From Frankia sp. AgB1.9 (lineage in GTDB: Bacteria > Actinomycetota > Actinomycetes > Frankiales > Frankiaceae): a DNA stretch of 39,722 nucleotides. Below the pieces are notes generated by a model. That model searched no databases and had not been told where the DNA came from. It saw nothing but the letters and a program-made list of their open reading frames with translations. The translations under genes were made by a program, and so were the position numbers. Below are positions 16,527-26,600 of the stretch, piece by piece; the stretch's first letter is position 1, and each line of letters opens with the position of its first letter. Location of the stretch: positions 14,390 to 54,111 of the forward strand of contig NZ_JADWYX010000059.1 in assembly GCF_016786355.1 (NCBI RefSeq). The letters run 5' to 3'.

Positions 16527-18308
16527 GTGTCCGCGACTCTTCGACCGACCACCCTGGCCAGGCGGCAGGCCGCGGTCGACGACGCCCTCACCGCGGCGCG
16601 GCGCCTCGTCATCGCCGAGGGCCTCGGCGTGACGATGGACCAGATCGCCGACGCCGCGGGCCTCAGCCGCAGCACCCTGTTCCGCCTCTTCACGGGCCAC
16701 GACGAGCTGATAGCCGCGGCCTTCGAGGCGGCGATGGACACCTTCGAACGCCACCTACCGGCCTACGACGGCGATCCTGAGCGGTGGCTGCGCGCCCTGT
16801 GCGACACCGTGCACGAGCGGAACGCCGCATTCGGCCTCGGGTACTGGGAACTGCAGTCCCGGCCAGACCTCTCCCCCGTGCTCGCCGCGACCGAGCGGAA
16901 ACGACGCACCGGCCGCGGCCAGGCCATGGAACGGATCACAGCCACGCTCTGGCGGGCCATCGGCAGGCACGACGCCCCGCCACTCCTCGTACTCGCGGTC
17001 GTCAGTGCGCACCTAAGCGCCCACTTCACCGCGGCGGTGATGACCGAGGCCGGCAGGTCCTGGCAGACCGCCGCTGACGAGGCCCACCACGCCATCCGCG
17101 CCGTCCTGCTGCTGGATACCCTGCCGGCCGGGAGCACGGTCCGGACGACATCCGCCGATCCCGGACCGGCGCAGGCAGAAAGTGCCAGCGACCTGCTGGA
17201 ACGTGGCCCCCGGACATCCGCGAGCGGCCAGCTGCTCGGTGACCGGCTGCGCCAGACCGCGGTCGAGCACATCCTCACCGCGACCCGCCGCCTCGCCGTC
17301 CGCCACGGCCTCGGCGTGACCATGGACGAGATCGCCCAGGCGGCGGGAACCAGCCGACGCACACTCTTCCGACTGTTCACCAGCCGCGACCACCTGCTGG
17401 CCGCCGCATTCGCGGCAGGCGACGAGCAGTTCGGCCGCCGGCTCCCCGCCTTCGACGGCCACCTCGAAAGCTGGCTGCGATCCACCTGCACCGCGACCCA
17501 CAGCATGAACTCTGCCTACGGCCTCGGCTACTGGGAGCTGCTCTCCCGCCAGGACCTGCCAGCCGAGCTCGCGGCCGAGGCGAACAAGCGGCGGCGAATC
17601 CGCGACCGCGCCATGGAACGCATCGCGGTGACGCTCTGGCACGCCGACGGCCGCGGCGGCGGCCCACCGGAGGCACTTGTCGCCTCGGTCAGCGCTCACC
17701 TCAGCGCCCACTTCACCGCCGCCGTCCTCGCCGACACCGGACTGGGCTGGGAGATCGCCGCCGAACTGGCCTACATCGCCATCCTCGCCTCACTCCGCCG
17801 AGACATGTCGGGCCAGACCGCCCACTTCACCGACCTGACACCCGCTCTCGGACGGTCGTTTCAAAAAGAAGAGGCCGTCGCGGGCAGAGACTCCGTGGCG
17901 GGAGCGGAGGTCGACACTCACCACGATCGGGTGATCGGCGACGAGCTGTGGGAGCGTCTCGCGCCGCTGATTCCGGCGCGGGCGCGCAGGACCCGTCATC
18001 CCGGCCGGCTCCCAGCAGACGACCGGGACGTCCTGGAGGGAATCCTCTGGGTGCTGCGCAACGACGTGCCGTGGCGCGAGCTACCGACGGCGCTCTTCGG
18101 TGTCTCGGGAGTGACCTGCTGGCGGCGGCTACGCGACTGGCACACCGACGGCACCTGGCAGCACCTGCGCAAGGAACTCCTCGCCGACGTCGGTCTGCTC
18201 ACGCTCCAGGACGCGCTGCTCGACTCCACCCACCTCCGCACGCTGGACGGCGCTCCGCGACGGCTCCGCGCCCGCCATCCGCTCCCCCACGCGGCGGCCA
18301 CACCTTGA
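16527..18308 (+). CDS. tandem double-TetR regulator read through into IS5-type transposase fragment
   Basis: A 593-residue frame. Residues about 12-198 form a complete TetR unit (HTH GVTMDQIADAAGLSRSTLFR). Residues about 240-425 form a second one (GVTMDEIAQAAGTSRRTLFR). The two are clearly homologous along their whole length, sharing GLGYWEL, RAMERI-type and VSAHLSAHFTAAV blocks, so this is an internal duplication with a roughly 40-residue linker. Such a chain could act as a single-chain pseudo-dimer. From Val469 on the frame continues without a stop into DELWERLAPLIPARARRTRH and later DNVPWRE-like sequence of the DUF4096/IS5 transposase N-terminus, up to DSTHLRTLDG, then novel residues. The GTG start lacks a strong Shine-Dalgarno. 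It is divergent from the oxidative operon and probably controls it. Whether the transposase tail is expressed or harmful is unknown. Confidence 0.82.
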   Translation: MSATLRPTTLARRQAAVDDALTAARRLVIAEGLGVTMDQIADAAGLSRSTLFRLFTGHDELIAAAFEAAMDTFERHLPAYDGDPERWLRALCDTVHERNAAFGLGYWELQSRPDLSPVLAATERKRRTGRGQAMERITATLWRAIGRHDAPPLLVLAVVSAHLSAHFTAAVMTEAGRSWQTAADEAHHAIRAVLLLDTLPAGSTVRTTSADPGPAQAESASDLLERGPRTSASGQLLGDRLRQTAVEHILTATRRLAVRHGLGVTMDEIAQAAGTSRRTLFRLFTSRDHLLAAAFAAGDEQFGRRLPAFDGHLESWLRSTCTATHSMNSAYGLGYWELLSRQDLPAELAAEANKRRRIRDRAMERIAVTLWHADGRGGGPPEALVASVSAHLSAHFTAAVLADTGLGWEIAAELAYIAILASLRRDMSGQTAHFTDLTPALGRSFQKEEAVAGRDSVAGAEVDTHHDRVIGDELWERLAPLIPARARRTRHPGRLPADDRDVLEGILWVLRNDVPWRELPTALFGVSGVTCWRRLRDWHTDGTWQHLRKELLADVGLLTLQDALLDSTHLRTLDGAPRRLRARHPLPHAAATP

Positions 18309-18345
18309 TCCGTCGTGGGGGCCCGCCGAACGACCCAGGATCAAC
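17931..18345 (+). mobile_element. IS5-family (DUF4096) transposase fragment
   Basis: From GTG 17931 the translation reads VIGDELWERLAPLIPARA, followed by LEGILWVLRNDVPWRELP, TCWRRLRDWHTDGTW and ALLDSTHLRTLDG. These are the successive blocks of the first half of an IS5-type transposase including the first catalytic Asp region. After about 18247 the homology jumps to another frame (TAPRPPSAPPRGGHTLIRR), matching the usual basic loop before KHTLI, and then ends near 18345. The second half is gone and I see no terminal inverted repeats. Upstream it is fused in frame to the tandem TetR gene. Confidence 0.75.
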
Positions 18346-18437
18346 CCTTCTTCATTATGAAACGAAACGCCGATGTTGGGACCGGCTGCTCGCCGCGGGT
18401 GAGCGGGTCCTCCGGATTCCAGACGAGGAGGCATGAC

Positions 18438-19410
18438 ATGCCGGACGCAGTGATCGTGGAAGCGGTGCGCACGCCGGTCGGCAAGCGCAACGGCGTGTTG
18501 TCAGGGGTGCACGCGGCGGACCTGTCCGCGCATGTTCTCAACGCCCTGGTCGAACGGACGGGGGTCGACCCCGGCGCTGATCGACGACGTCGTCTGGGGG
18601 TGCGTCTCGCAGGTCGGGGAGCAGACGGCGGACATCGCCCGCACGGCGGTGCTGACCGCCGGCTGGCCGGAGTCGGTGACCGGAGTGACGGTGGACCGGC
18701 AGTGCGGGTCCTCGCAGCAGGCGGTGCACTTCGCGGCGGCAGGTCTGATCGCGGGGCAGTACGACCTGGTCGTCGCGGGCGGTGTCGAGTCGATGAGCCG
18801 GGTACCGCTCGGCTCGACGTCTGCCCCGGGCACCGGCTCGCTCTACTCGAAGGCGTTCCTCGACCGCTACGAGGGACGGCGGCCTCATCAGGGGCTCGGC
18901 GCCGAGATGATCGCCGAGCGGTGGGGCCTGTCCCGAACGCAACTGGACGAGTTCGCGGTCGCCTCCCATGAGAAGGCCGCCGCGGCGCGCGCCGAGGGCC
19001 GGTTCGACGATCAGATCACCGCGGTAAGCACCGACGCCGGACTGGTCGCGCACGACGAGGGGATCCGCGCGTCGACCGTGGAAAGGCTGGCCACGCTCAA
19101 ACAGGCCTTCAAGGAAAGCGGCGTGATCCACGCCGGGAACTCCTCGCAGATCTCCGACGGATCGGCCGCGCTGCTGATGACAACCTCGCAGAAGGCCCAG
19201 GAGCTGGGGCTAAGGCCCCTCGCGCGGATCCACACCGCCGTGCTCGCCGGCGCGGATCCGCAGATCATGCTGACCGCGCCGATCCCCGCCACCGCGAAGG
19301 CACTCGCGAGATCCGGCCTGTCCATCGGCGACATCGGCGCGTTCGAGGTGAACGAGGCGTTCGCCCCGGTCCCACTCGCCTGGCTGGCCGAGACCGGCGC
19401 GGGTGAGCCT
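18438..19410 (+). pseudogene. acetyl-CoA acetyltransferase (thiolase), frameshifted and 3'-truncated
   Basis: ATG 18438 follows GAGGAGG by 6 bases and reads MPDAVIVEAVRTPVGKRNGV, the classic thiolase start. At the C-run 18569-18572 the frame must shift by one base: the original would read VDPALIDDVVWGCVSQVGEQ. Downstream the nucleophile DRQCGSSQQAVHF and the NEAFAPVPLAWL motif are intact. The expected C-terminal part, with the glycine-rich HP motif and second catalytic Cys, is missing: after about LAETGA the frame enters an Fe-alcohol dehydrogenase. Without those residues it cannot perform thiolysis. One extra C could be a sequencing error, but the truncation cannot be explained that way. Confidence 0.8.
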
Positions 19411-20359
19411 GACCTGGAGCTCGTCGAGCGGGCCGTCGTCGTCGCCGCGGACGCGTCGGCCGTCGCATTCGTCGGCGTCGGTGGTGGGAGCGCGCTCGAC
19501 ACGGCGAAGCTCGTCGCCTAGCGCCGCGTCCGGCGTAGCGGCCCGCGACCTGAAAGGCCGGGTCCCGCCAGTGCCCGGGTTTGGCCCGCTCGTGCTGGTG
19601 CCGACGACGGTGGGCACCGGGGCGGAGGCGACCCGGGTGGCGATGTACTCCGTCGACGGTGCCAAGCAGGCGGTTCTGTGCCCGCAATTCGTACCCGCCT
19701 TGGCCGTCCTCGACGAAGACCTCGTCCAGGCGCTGCCGGCCGCGGTGGTCGCCTCGACGGCGCTCGACGCGCTGTCACACGCCATCGAGTCGATGATGTC
19801 GACGGCGTCGAACGAACTGACGTGGATGTTCTCCGGTGAGGCCGCCCGGCGGATCTTCGCGGCGCTGCCGGCGGCGTACGGGGGCGACCGGCGGGACCGC
19901 TCCGAGCTGCTCTACGCGTCGTTCCTCGCCGGCGTCGCGCTGAACGCGGGCGTGGTCCTCGGCCATTCGATGAGCTATGTCCTCGCCGCGCGCCACCATT
20001 TGGCCCACGGGGTGGGCTGCGCACTCGCTCTGCCGTACTGCCTGGCCTACAACCAGACGATGCCGGCGAGCGCGCGCGCCGAACTGGCGGCGGCGGTGCT
20101 CGGCCATCCGGGCGCGACGCTGCGAGACGTCGCCGACGCCGCCCAGGCGCTCGCCCGGTCGGTCGCCGTACCTACGGACCTGCGGACGTTCGTTACGGAC
20201 GCCGAGGAGATCCCAGCACTCGCCGCGTCCGTGGCCCGCGACTACCCGCGTCCGACCAACCCGGTTCCCCTGGAGCCCGGCCGGCTCGCCACCTTGCTCA
20301 CCTACCTGCGCGCCGGAGACCTTCCAGGCGCCTGGACCGCGATGGGAGACCCGCCATGA
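19411..20359 (+). pseudogene. iron-containing alcohol dehydrogenase, 5'-truncated and frameshifted
   Basis: Homology starts about 19411-19430 with LELVERAVVVAADASAVAFV and GVGGGSALDTAKLVA, which is the end of the NAD-binding half of Fe-ADH/maleylacetate reductase-like enzymes. TAG at 19519-19521 ends that frame. The next frame continues SAASGVAARDLKG, then VLVPTTVGTGAEATRVAMYS, ALDALSHAIESMM, and LAARHHLAHGVGCALALPYC, which carry the metal-binding region. About the first 70-80 residues are lost to the join with the thiolase. The 3' end overlaps the ALDH start by ATGA, so the ancestral gene was part of that operon. Probably non-functional. Confidence 0.78.
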
Positions 20360-21810
20360 CCAGCGCCCGCAGCTATCAGGCACATCTGGCGGGCCACTGG
20401 ACAGGGGCCAGCTCCACGATCGAGGTCCGGGATGCCGCCGACTGGGACACCGTCGTCGCCCGCGTCCCGGCACTCGACGCCGCCACAGTCCGCGCCTCCT
20501 ATGCCACAGCCCGCGAGGGCGCGAGGGTCTGGGACACCACGAACCCGATCGACCGCGGCCGGGTCCTCTTCCGCGCCGCGGGCCTGCTGCGCGACCGCGT
20601 CCGCGAACTGGCGGACGTGCTGGCCCGCGAGAACGGAAAGACCCTCGCGGAGGCCACCGGCGAGGTCGGAAAGGCCGCCGACTTCTTCGAGTTCTACGCC
20701 GGACTGGGCCGTCTCCCCCACGGCGAGCTGATCGCCGACGCGCGGCCGAACACGACCGCGACGGTCCGCCGCGAGCCGGTCGGCGTCGTCCTCGCCATCA
20801 CCCCGTGGAACGACCCGCTGCTCACGCCCGCCCGCAAGCTCGCCCCCGCCCTGGCCGCCGGCAACGCCGTCGTCCTCAAGCCCGCGCCCGACACCCCCGC
20901 CATCGCACTTGAGCTCACCCGTGTGCTCCTGGACGCGGGCCTACCGCCCGAGACCATCACCACGATCACGGGCGACATCGGCGAGATCGGCGACGCCCTG
21001 CTCGACTCGGACGAGATCGACGCCGTCACCTTCACCGGGTCGACCGCCGTCGGCTTGGGCCTGCAGCGCACGACCGCCGGGCGTAACCTGCGAATCCAGT
21101 GCGAGATGGGTGGGAAGAACGCCGCGATCGTGCTCGCCGACGCCGACCTCGACCTTGCCGCGCAGACGATCGCCGCCGCCGGGTTCGGCCAGGCGGGCCA
21201 GCGCTGCACCGCGACCAGCCGCGTCCTGGTCGAGGCCCCGGTCCACGACGAACTCGTCACGCGGCTCGTGGATCTCGCGCGCGCGACGACTGTCGGGCCC
21301 GGCCTCGATCCCACCACGGCCGTCGGACCGCTCGTCAACCGCCGCCAGCAAAGCCCGGTGCTCGGCCAGGTCCGTACCGCCGCTGCCGAGGGCGCCGTCG
21401 TGCTGACCGGCGGCACGGCCGGCGACGGCCTGATCCTCGCCCGCGGCTGCTACGTCCTGCCCACCGTCCTCGACGACGTCACCCCCGGCATGACGATCTG
21501 GAACGACGAGGTCTTCGGGCCGGTCGTCGCCGTGAAGACCGTATCCGGCCTCGACGAGGCGATCCGCCTCGCCAACGCCTCGCGCTACGGCCTGTCCGCC
21601 GCCCTGTTCACCAGGAGCCTCGCCGCCTGCGAGGAATTCCTGCGCCGCATCGACGCGGGACAGGCCGCCGTCAACCTCCCCACCTCCGGCTGGGACGTCC
21701 ACCAGCCGTTCGGCGGCTACAAACTGTCCGGATCGCCCTTCAAGGAACAGGGCCACGACGCCATCGCCTTCTACACCCGGACGAAGACCTGCGCGGTCCG
21801 GTCCACATGA
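20356..21810 (+). CDS. aldehyde dehydrogenase (NAD(P)-dependent)
   Basis: A 484-residue ALDH. NITPW-like AITPWND and KPAPDTP for cofactor binding, FTGSTAVG, general base Glu250 in QCEMGGKN, and nucleophile Cys284 in GQAGQRCTATSR are all present; the C-terminal EVFGPVVAV and PFGGYKLSG follow. It resembles the ketoglutarate-semialdehyde and benzaldehyde-type groups, but the substrate cannot be fixed. It overlaps the Fe-ADH remnant upstream and the SDR downstream by four bases each (ATGA), so it sits in the middle of a tight operon. An Fe-ADH then ALDH order would convert an alcohol to an acid. Confidence 0.93.
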   Translation: MTSARSYQAHLAGHWTGASSTIEVRDAADWDTVVARVPALDAATVRASYATAREGARVWDTTNPIDRGRVLFRAAGLLRDRVRELADVLARENGKTLAEATGEVGKAADFFEFYAGLGRLPHGELIADARPNTTATVRREPVGVVLAITPWNDPLLTPARKLAPALAAGNAVVLKPAPDTPAIALELTRVLLDAGLPPETITTITGDIGEIGDALLDSDEIDAVTFTGSTAVGLGLQRTTAGRNLRIQCEMGGKNAAIVLADADLDLAAQTIAAAGFGQAGQRCTATSRVLVEAPVHDELVTRLVDLARATTVGPGLDPTTAVGPLVNRRQQSPVLGQVRTAAAEGAVVLTGGTAGDGLILARGCYVLPTVLDDVTPGMTIWNDEVFGPVVAVKTVSGLDEAIRLANASRYGLSAALFTRSLAACEEFLRRIDAGQAAVNLPTSGWDVHQPFGGYKLSGSPFKEQGHDAIAFYTRTKTCAVRST

Positions 21811-22559
21811 CCGCATTCCGTCTCGACGACCGGCACGTCGTCGTCACCGGCGCGAGCCGCGGGCTTGGCAGAGCCATCGCGCACGCGATCGCCGCAGCGG
21901 GCGCCTTCGTGACTCTCGTCGCCCGGAGCGAGGCACAGCTCACCGAGACGAAGACCAAAATCGAAGCAAGCGGCGGGGCGGCACGCGTGCGCGCCGCCGA
22001 TCTGTCCACGCTCGACGCCGCGGCGGAACTCGCGCGCGATCTCACCACCAGACCTGTCCACGGCGTCGTGCATGCGGCAGGCATCACGCACCGCGCGGAC
22101 GCGCAGGACTTCGACGACGAGGCCCTGCGCCGCGTGCTGACGGTGAACCTGCACGTGCCGATCGCCCTCGCACGCGAGCTGACGAGACACCGCGTCGGCA
22201 GCACGCCGTGCAGCCATGTTTTCATCGGCTCGCTGGGCAGCTCGATCGCGATACCACGCGCCATCGCGTACACCGCCTCCAAAGCTGGCATCCTCGGCGT
22301 CGTGCGCTCCCTGGCAACCGAATGGGCCGCCCTCGGAATACGGGTCAATGCGATCTCTCCGGGTTACTTCCGCACCGACCTGACAGCCGACCTCCTCGAC
22401 CAGGCCGCCGAACTCGCCCGCATCGAGCAAAGAATCCCGATGCGTAGACTCGGCCGCCCCGAAGAACTGGGCGGCGCCGCCGTCTTCCTGCTCTCCGACG
22501 CGTCGTCGTACGTGACCGGCCAGCAAATCATCGTCGATGGCGGATGGCTGGCGAACTGA
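21807..22559 (+). CDS. short-chain dehydrogenase/reductase
   Basis: A 250-residue SDR with TGASRGLGRAIA, VHAAGITH replacing NNAG, Ser in IGSLGSS, YTASKAG catalytic Tyr and Lys, and SPGYFRTDL. ARSE after beta-2 (Arg) suggests NADP use, unlike the SDRs at 4864 and 12776. The C-terminus SSYVTGQQIIVDGGWLAN is typical. It starts within the ALDH stop (ATGA). A much longer upstream frame exists but lies inside the ALDH gene and is not used. It is the last intact gene before the island. Confidence 0.92.
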   Translation: MTAFRLDDRHVVVTGASRGLGRAIAHAIAAAGAFVTLVARSEAQLTETKTKIEASGGAARVRAADLSTLDAAAELARDLTTRPVHGVVHAAGITHRADAQDFDDEALRRVLTVNLHVPIALARELTRHRVGSTPCSHVFIGSLGSSIAIPRAIAYTASKAGILGVVRSLATEWAALGIRVNAISPGYFRTDLTADLLDQAAELARIEQRIPMRRLGRPEELGGAAVFLLSDASSYVTGQQIIVDGGWLAN

Positions 22560-22594
22560 CCGCCAGCCGCGTCGCCGGTACCGGCCCTATCGCT

Positions 22595-23080
22595 TCGCAG
22601 CTCGATCCCGATGCCCTTGTCGGTCACAAGGCCACCCACACGGCGGCAGGGCTCGACTCGGTCGGGCGGCTACTCGGGTCGACACGGTTCCCGGCGACCG
22701 AGGCCGGATACGCCGGGCTGCTCGGCTGGATGCGCGGCTTCGGCGTGGTCGTGAAGGTAGGGGTCGAAGGGACCGGCAGATACGGCAACGGGCTGGCTCT
22801 CATCTCGCGATGGCGGGCATCGTGATACCAAGATCGATCGTCCCGACCGTAAGGCGCGGCCCTGGCAGGGCAAGTCCGACCCGGATCGATACCGAGGCCG
22901 CCGCCCGTCTTGTGTTGGCGGGCCGCCGCACGGGACGCCAAAGGTTCGTGATGGGCAGGTCGAGGCGGTACGGGTGCTGCGGGTCGCCCGCCGCGGCGCG
23001 GTCGCCCCGCGCAAGCGTGGTCAGCAGACGAAGGCGCTGATCCTGGCCGCGCCGGAGCCGGCCGGAGCAACTTTACCGGC
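22595..23080 (+). mobile_element. degraded IS110-type transposase remnant
   Basis: Translated blocks in shifting frames match an IS110/IS1111-family transposase N-terminal RuvC-like half. They are HKATHTAAGLDSVGRLLGST then FPATEAGYAGLLGWMRGFG and KVGVEGTGRYGNGLA (22622-22800), then DRPDRKARPWQGKSDP (about 22830-22880), then AAARLVLAGRRTG (about 22895-22935), then TPKVRDGQVEAVRVLRVARR and QTKALILAAPEP (about 22935-23060). Several frameshifts and a gap are needed, so it is inactive. It marks the left edge of the NLR island. Confidence 0.72.
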
Positions 23081-23129
23081 GCCCCGTGCATCGCCAGATG
23101 GCGCGTGCCCAGCAGAAAAGTCCCACCAA

Positions 23130-23342
23130 TCAGAATTCGCTTTCGACGGACGGCACCCTGGCCTGCCCTAGGCGCTCGTCCCGTGTAGCCCGATCAGCCT
23201 CGTCGCACATCGCCGCGGCCCCAGAAGCGCTGGCGGCGCGGCGCTGTGCGACCCACACGCAGATTTCCCTGATCGCGTCTGCCTCCGCCCGGGCCAGGTG
23301 ATCTCCCAGCTCTCCGGTCACGAACTCGACCTCGAAGACCAT
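23130..23342 (-). CDS. small hypothetical protein
   Basis: A 70-residue frame starting ATG 23342: MVFEVEFVTGELGDHLARAE, then ADAIREICVWVAQRR, ending VPSVESEF. The frame stays open upstream of the ATG for 16 codons (GADGWWKEGGRG, then PREPLE), which also reads protein-like, so it may be the tail of a broken gene. No Shine-Dalgarno stands out. The amphipathic helix in the middle is plausible. I do not recognise the family. It is divergent from the NLR gene. Confidence 0.35.
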   Translation of the reverse strand: MVFEVEFVTGELGDHLARAEADAIREICVWVAQRRAASASGAAAMCDEADRATRDERLGQARVPSVESEF

Positions 23343-23612
23343 CTCAAGGGGCTCACGAGGACCACGCCCGCCTTCTTTCCACCAGCCATCGGCACCACCT
23401 CACCGCCGTCACAGGGCGCCCCGGAACGCCCCTCACGCGATCAAGATCGCGGCGACCCTGACTCGGCACAAGACCGCGGCGTAGACGTACACCCACAGAC
23501 CACGACACCTCGGCCAGAGCCGACGGCGACCGCGCCGTCGGTGGTGAGATGATGACCTTCGCGTTTGCGGCCCTGGGCGGCTGCCAGCGGAGCGTTACGG
23601 GGGTGGCGGCCG

Positions 23613-26600
23613 GTGGAGGGCCTGTCGCGCGAGGAGATCGCGGAGTTCGCGCGTGTGTTCGCGACCCCACTGGCGGCGCGGCACGTGCTTGAGGAAGCGG
23701 GCTGGCCTCCGGAGCGGATTCCCGGCTGGCAGCCAGAGGATGCGATGCAGTTCTGGCGTGAGGTGGCCAAGGAACTGGCTGCCGGGCGGGTGACCAACGG
23801 GCGACACCTGTTGTTCGCTGCGGCGGCCGAGGGCTACTCGGGTAACCACGTGTTCGTAGCCGGAACCGGGACCCTGGCGGCTCGGCTTCGGCAGGTGCCA
23901 CCGGTGGACCTGCTGCCGCAGTTGCCCGTTCGGTTTGTGCCACGAGAGGTCGACGCGGAAAGGGTCGGCGAGCTTCTGCGGGATCCGGCCGCGGGGCAGG
24001 TGGTCGCGCTGGTCGGGATGGGTGGCGCGGGAAAGTCGACGTTGGCCGCGGCGGTCGCGCAGGATCGGGTCGTCGCCGAGGCGTTCCCTGATGGGGTGGC
24101 GTGGGTCGGGATTGGCCAAAGCCCGGTGGTGGCGAACAGGCTGGCCAAGGTGCTGACGCTGTTCGGAGACCCGGCGCCGGTGCGGGACGCCGAGGAAGGG
24201 ATCCGGCGTCTGCGTGCGTTGTTGACGGGAGCGCGAGCACTGATCGTGCTGGACGACGTATGGGACGTCAGCGTGCTGGACGCATTCGATGCGCCGTCGG
24301 GGGTGCGGCTGCTGGTGACCTGCCGGTCGAAGGACCGGTACACCTTATACACGGGTACGACAGTTCACGACGTGGCCGAGCTTGACCACGACACAGCGCG
24401 GCGGATGCTGGCGTCCTACGCGCAGCGCCCAGTGGGCGGTCTGCCGCCAATAGCGGACGAGTTGCTCGCCCGTTGCGGCGGTCTGGCGCTGGCGCTGGCG
24501 CTGGTCGGCGCGATGGTGGCGACGAACCGGGGACGGTGGGAACGGGTCGCCGAGCGGTTGCGACTGGCTAGCCTCATCGCGGTGCCCGGCACGTTCAGGG
24601 GCTACCCACATCCGACGCTGTTCGCGGCGATCGACGCCTCGGTCGCGGCGCTGCCGGCGGAGCAGGCACTGCGGTTCCAGGAGCTGGCTGTCTTTGGAGG
24701 ACGCAGCACGGTCCCTGAGGCCTTGGTGATCGGTCTGTGGCAGACGACCAGTGGGCTGGGTGAGCTTGCCGCCGCCGACCTGATCAGCCAGCTTGAGCAG
24801 CGCTCGCTCGTACAGATCGACCCGGAGTCCGGCGCGGTCCGGGTCCACGACTTGCTCGTCGAGTACACCCGAGGCTCGCTCACCAAGGAGCAAGTGCGAA
24901 CACTGCACGGCCAACTCGCGACCTGGCTACTGAATCGCTGGGGCGGACTCGAAGCCGCGCCGCCGCTACCCCGGCTCCCCGAGGTCCCAGCGCGCGACGG
25001 TGTCGATCGCTATGGACTCACGAACCTCGTTACCCATCTGATCGCGGCCGACGACCCGGCCGCAGTCGACCAGCTCCTAGCGGCCGAACGGACCACGCCC
25101 GACGGACGGCCGGAGAGCGTCTGGTACGCCACCCACGAAAACCAGGACACCACCGCCACCTACCTCACGGATCTCGACGCGGCCTGGCACTACGCCGGCA
25201 GCCGGCAGACCACTGACCCCCAGGTCTTCGTTCGCCTGGCCAGCTACGCCTTGATTCTCGGCTCGATCACCAGTATCGCCGCGAACATGCGGGCATGGCA
25301 TCTAACTCGCCTCGTCGAGGCTCGCATGTGGTCTCCTGCCCGTGCGCTGACATTCGCCCGGGCGATCCCCGACCCTGCTCGACGCGCAGAGGCCCTGATC
25401 ACGCTGGCACCCCACCAGCCTCAGGATCAGCGTCCTGCCGTGCTCCGCCAAGCCCTGAACGCCGCAATCGCTATCACCGGGTCATACGAGCGGGCATGGG
25501 CCCTGACGATGCTGGCGCCGCACCTGCCCTACGAGCTGCTCGGGTTCGCGCTGAATGCCGCTACCGCTTTCGACCTACCGGCGCATCGGGCTCGGGTTTT
25601 GACGGCGCTGGCACCGTGCCTGCCTGAAGGTCAACGCGCCGAGCTGCTAGAGCAAGCCCTGAATGCCGCCACCGCCATTGACCACTCTGACGAACGAGAT
25701 CGGGCGCTGATGGAGCTGGCACCGCACCTGCCCGACGGCCAGCACTGGCAATCGCTGGGCGGCACCGCCGTCGTGGACTGGCCGGAGAGCACTGTCCACA
25801 CGCCGATTCAGCTGGGGCCGGACCTGCTCGACGACTTGCGCGGGCTGATGCTGAACGTCGCTATTGGTGCTTTTGTCGACCAACCCGAGGACCGGGCTCG
25901 GGTATTGACGGCGCTGGCACCACACCTGCCTGAAGATCAGCGCACCGAGCTGCTAGAGAAGGCCCTGAATGCCGCCACCACCATTAACAACCCGAAGGTC
26001 CGCGCCGAATTGCTGATGGCGCTGGCTGAATACATGCCTGGAGATCGGCGTTCGGTTGTGTTCGGGCAGGCCCTGGACGCCGCAACCGCTATCCCCTGGC
26101 CGGACGATCAATCCGAGATGTTGACGGCGCTGGTTCCACACCTGCCCGACGAGTTGCTTGGACCGGCTCTGAACCTCGCTACTGCTATCGACGCGCCGAC
26201 AAGCAGGAGCGGGGTGGTGACGGAGCACGCACCGCACGCAGTTGAGGAGTGGTTCGGTCAGGCCCTGAAATCACTTGAGCAGGCCCTGATCGAGTCGCCA
26301 GAATACCGAGCCAAGGAATTGACGACACTGGCAGCAGGCCTGTCTGGTGATCAGCGGGCCGTCGCGCTCGAACAGGCCCTGAACGCCGCCGCCGCTATCG
26401 ATCAGCCCGACCGCCGAGCCGAGGCGCTGACCGTGTTGGCACCGCACCTTCCAAACGATCAACAACCCGCCGTCCTTATATCGGCGTTGGCCGCCGCGGC
26501 ACGGACTGGGAGAGCGGCTGTCGCCAACATCATCTCTTCGGTTCTTACAGCGGGGACAGTCGATCCGGACGTGGCCGGCGTGGGTGTAGCTGAGGCGGTG

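Noticed and set aside
21099..21806. Upstream extension of the SDR at 21807 to 486 codons
   Set aside because: The extension lies wholly inside the ALDH gene in another frame and is Arg-rich; ATG 21807 with an ATGA overlap is the natural start.
23353..24240. 295-codon minus-strand frame opposite the start of the NLR gene
   Set aside because: Pro/Ala/Arg shadow of the EAD and Walker A region; no domain.
25325..26510. CRISPR-like array
   Set aside because: The periodic signal is a coding repeat of 108 bases in one open frame; units are not separated by unique spacers.
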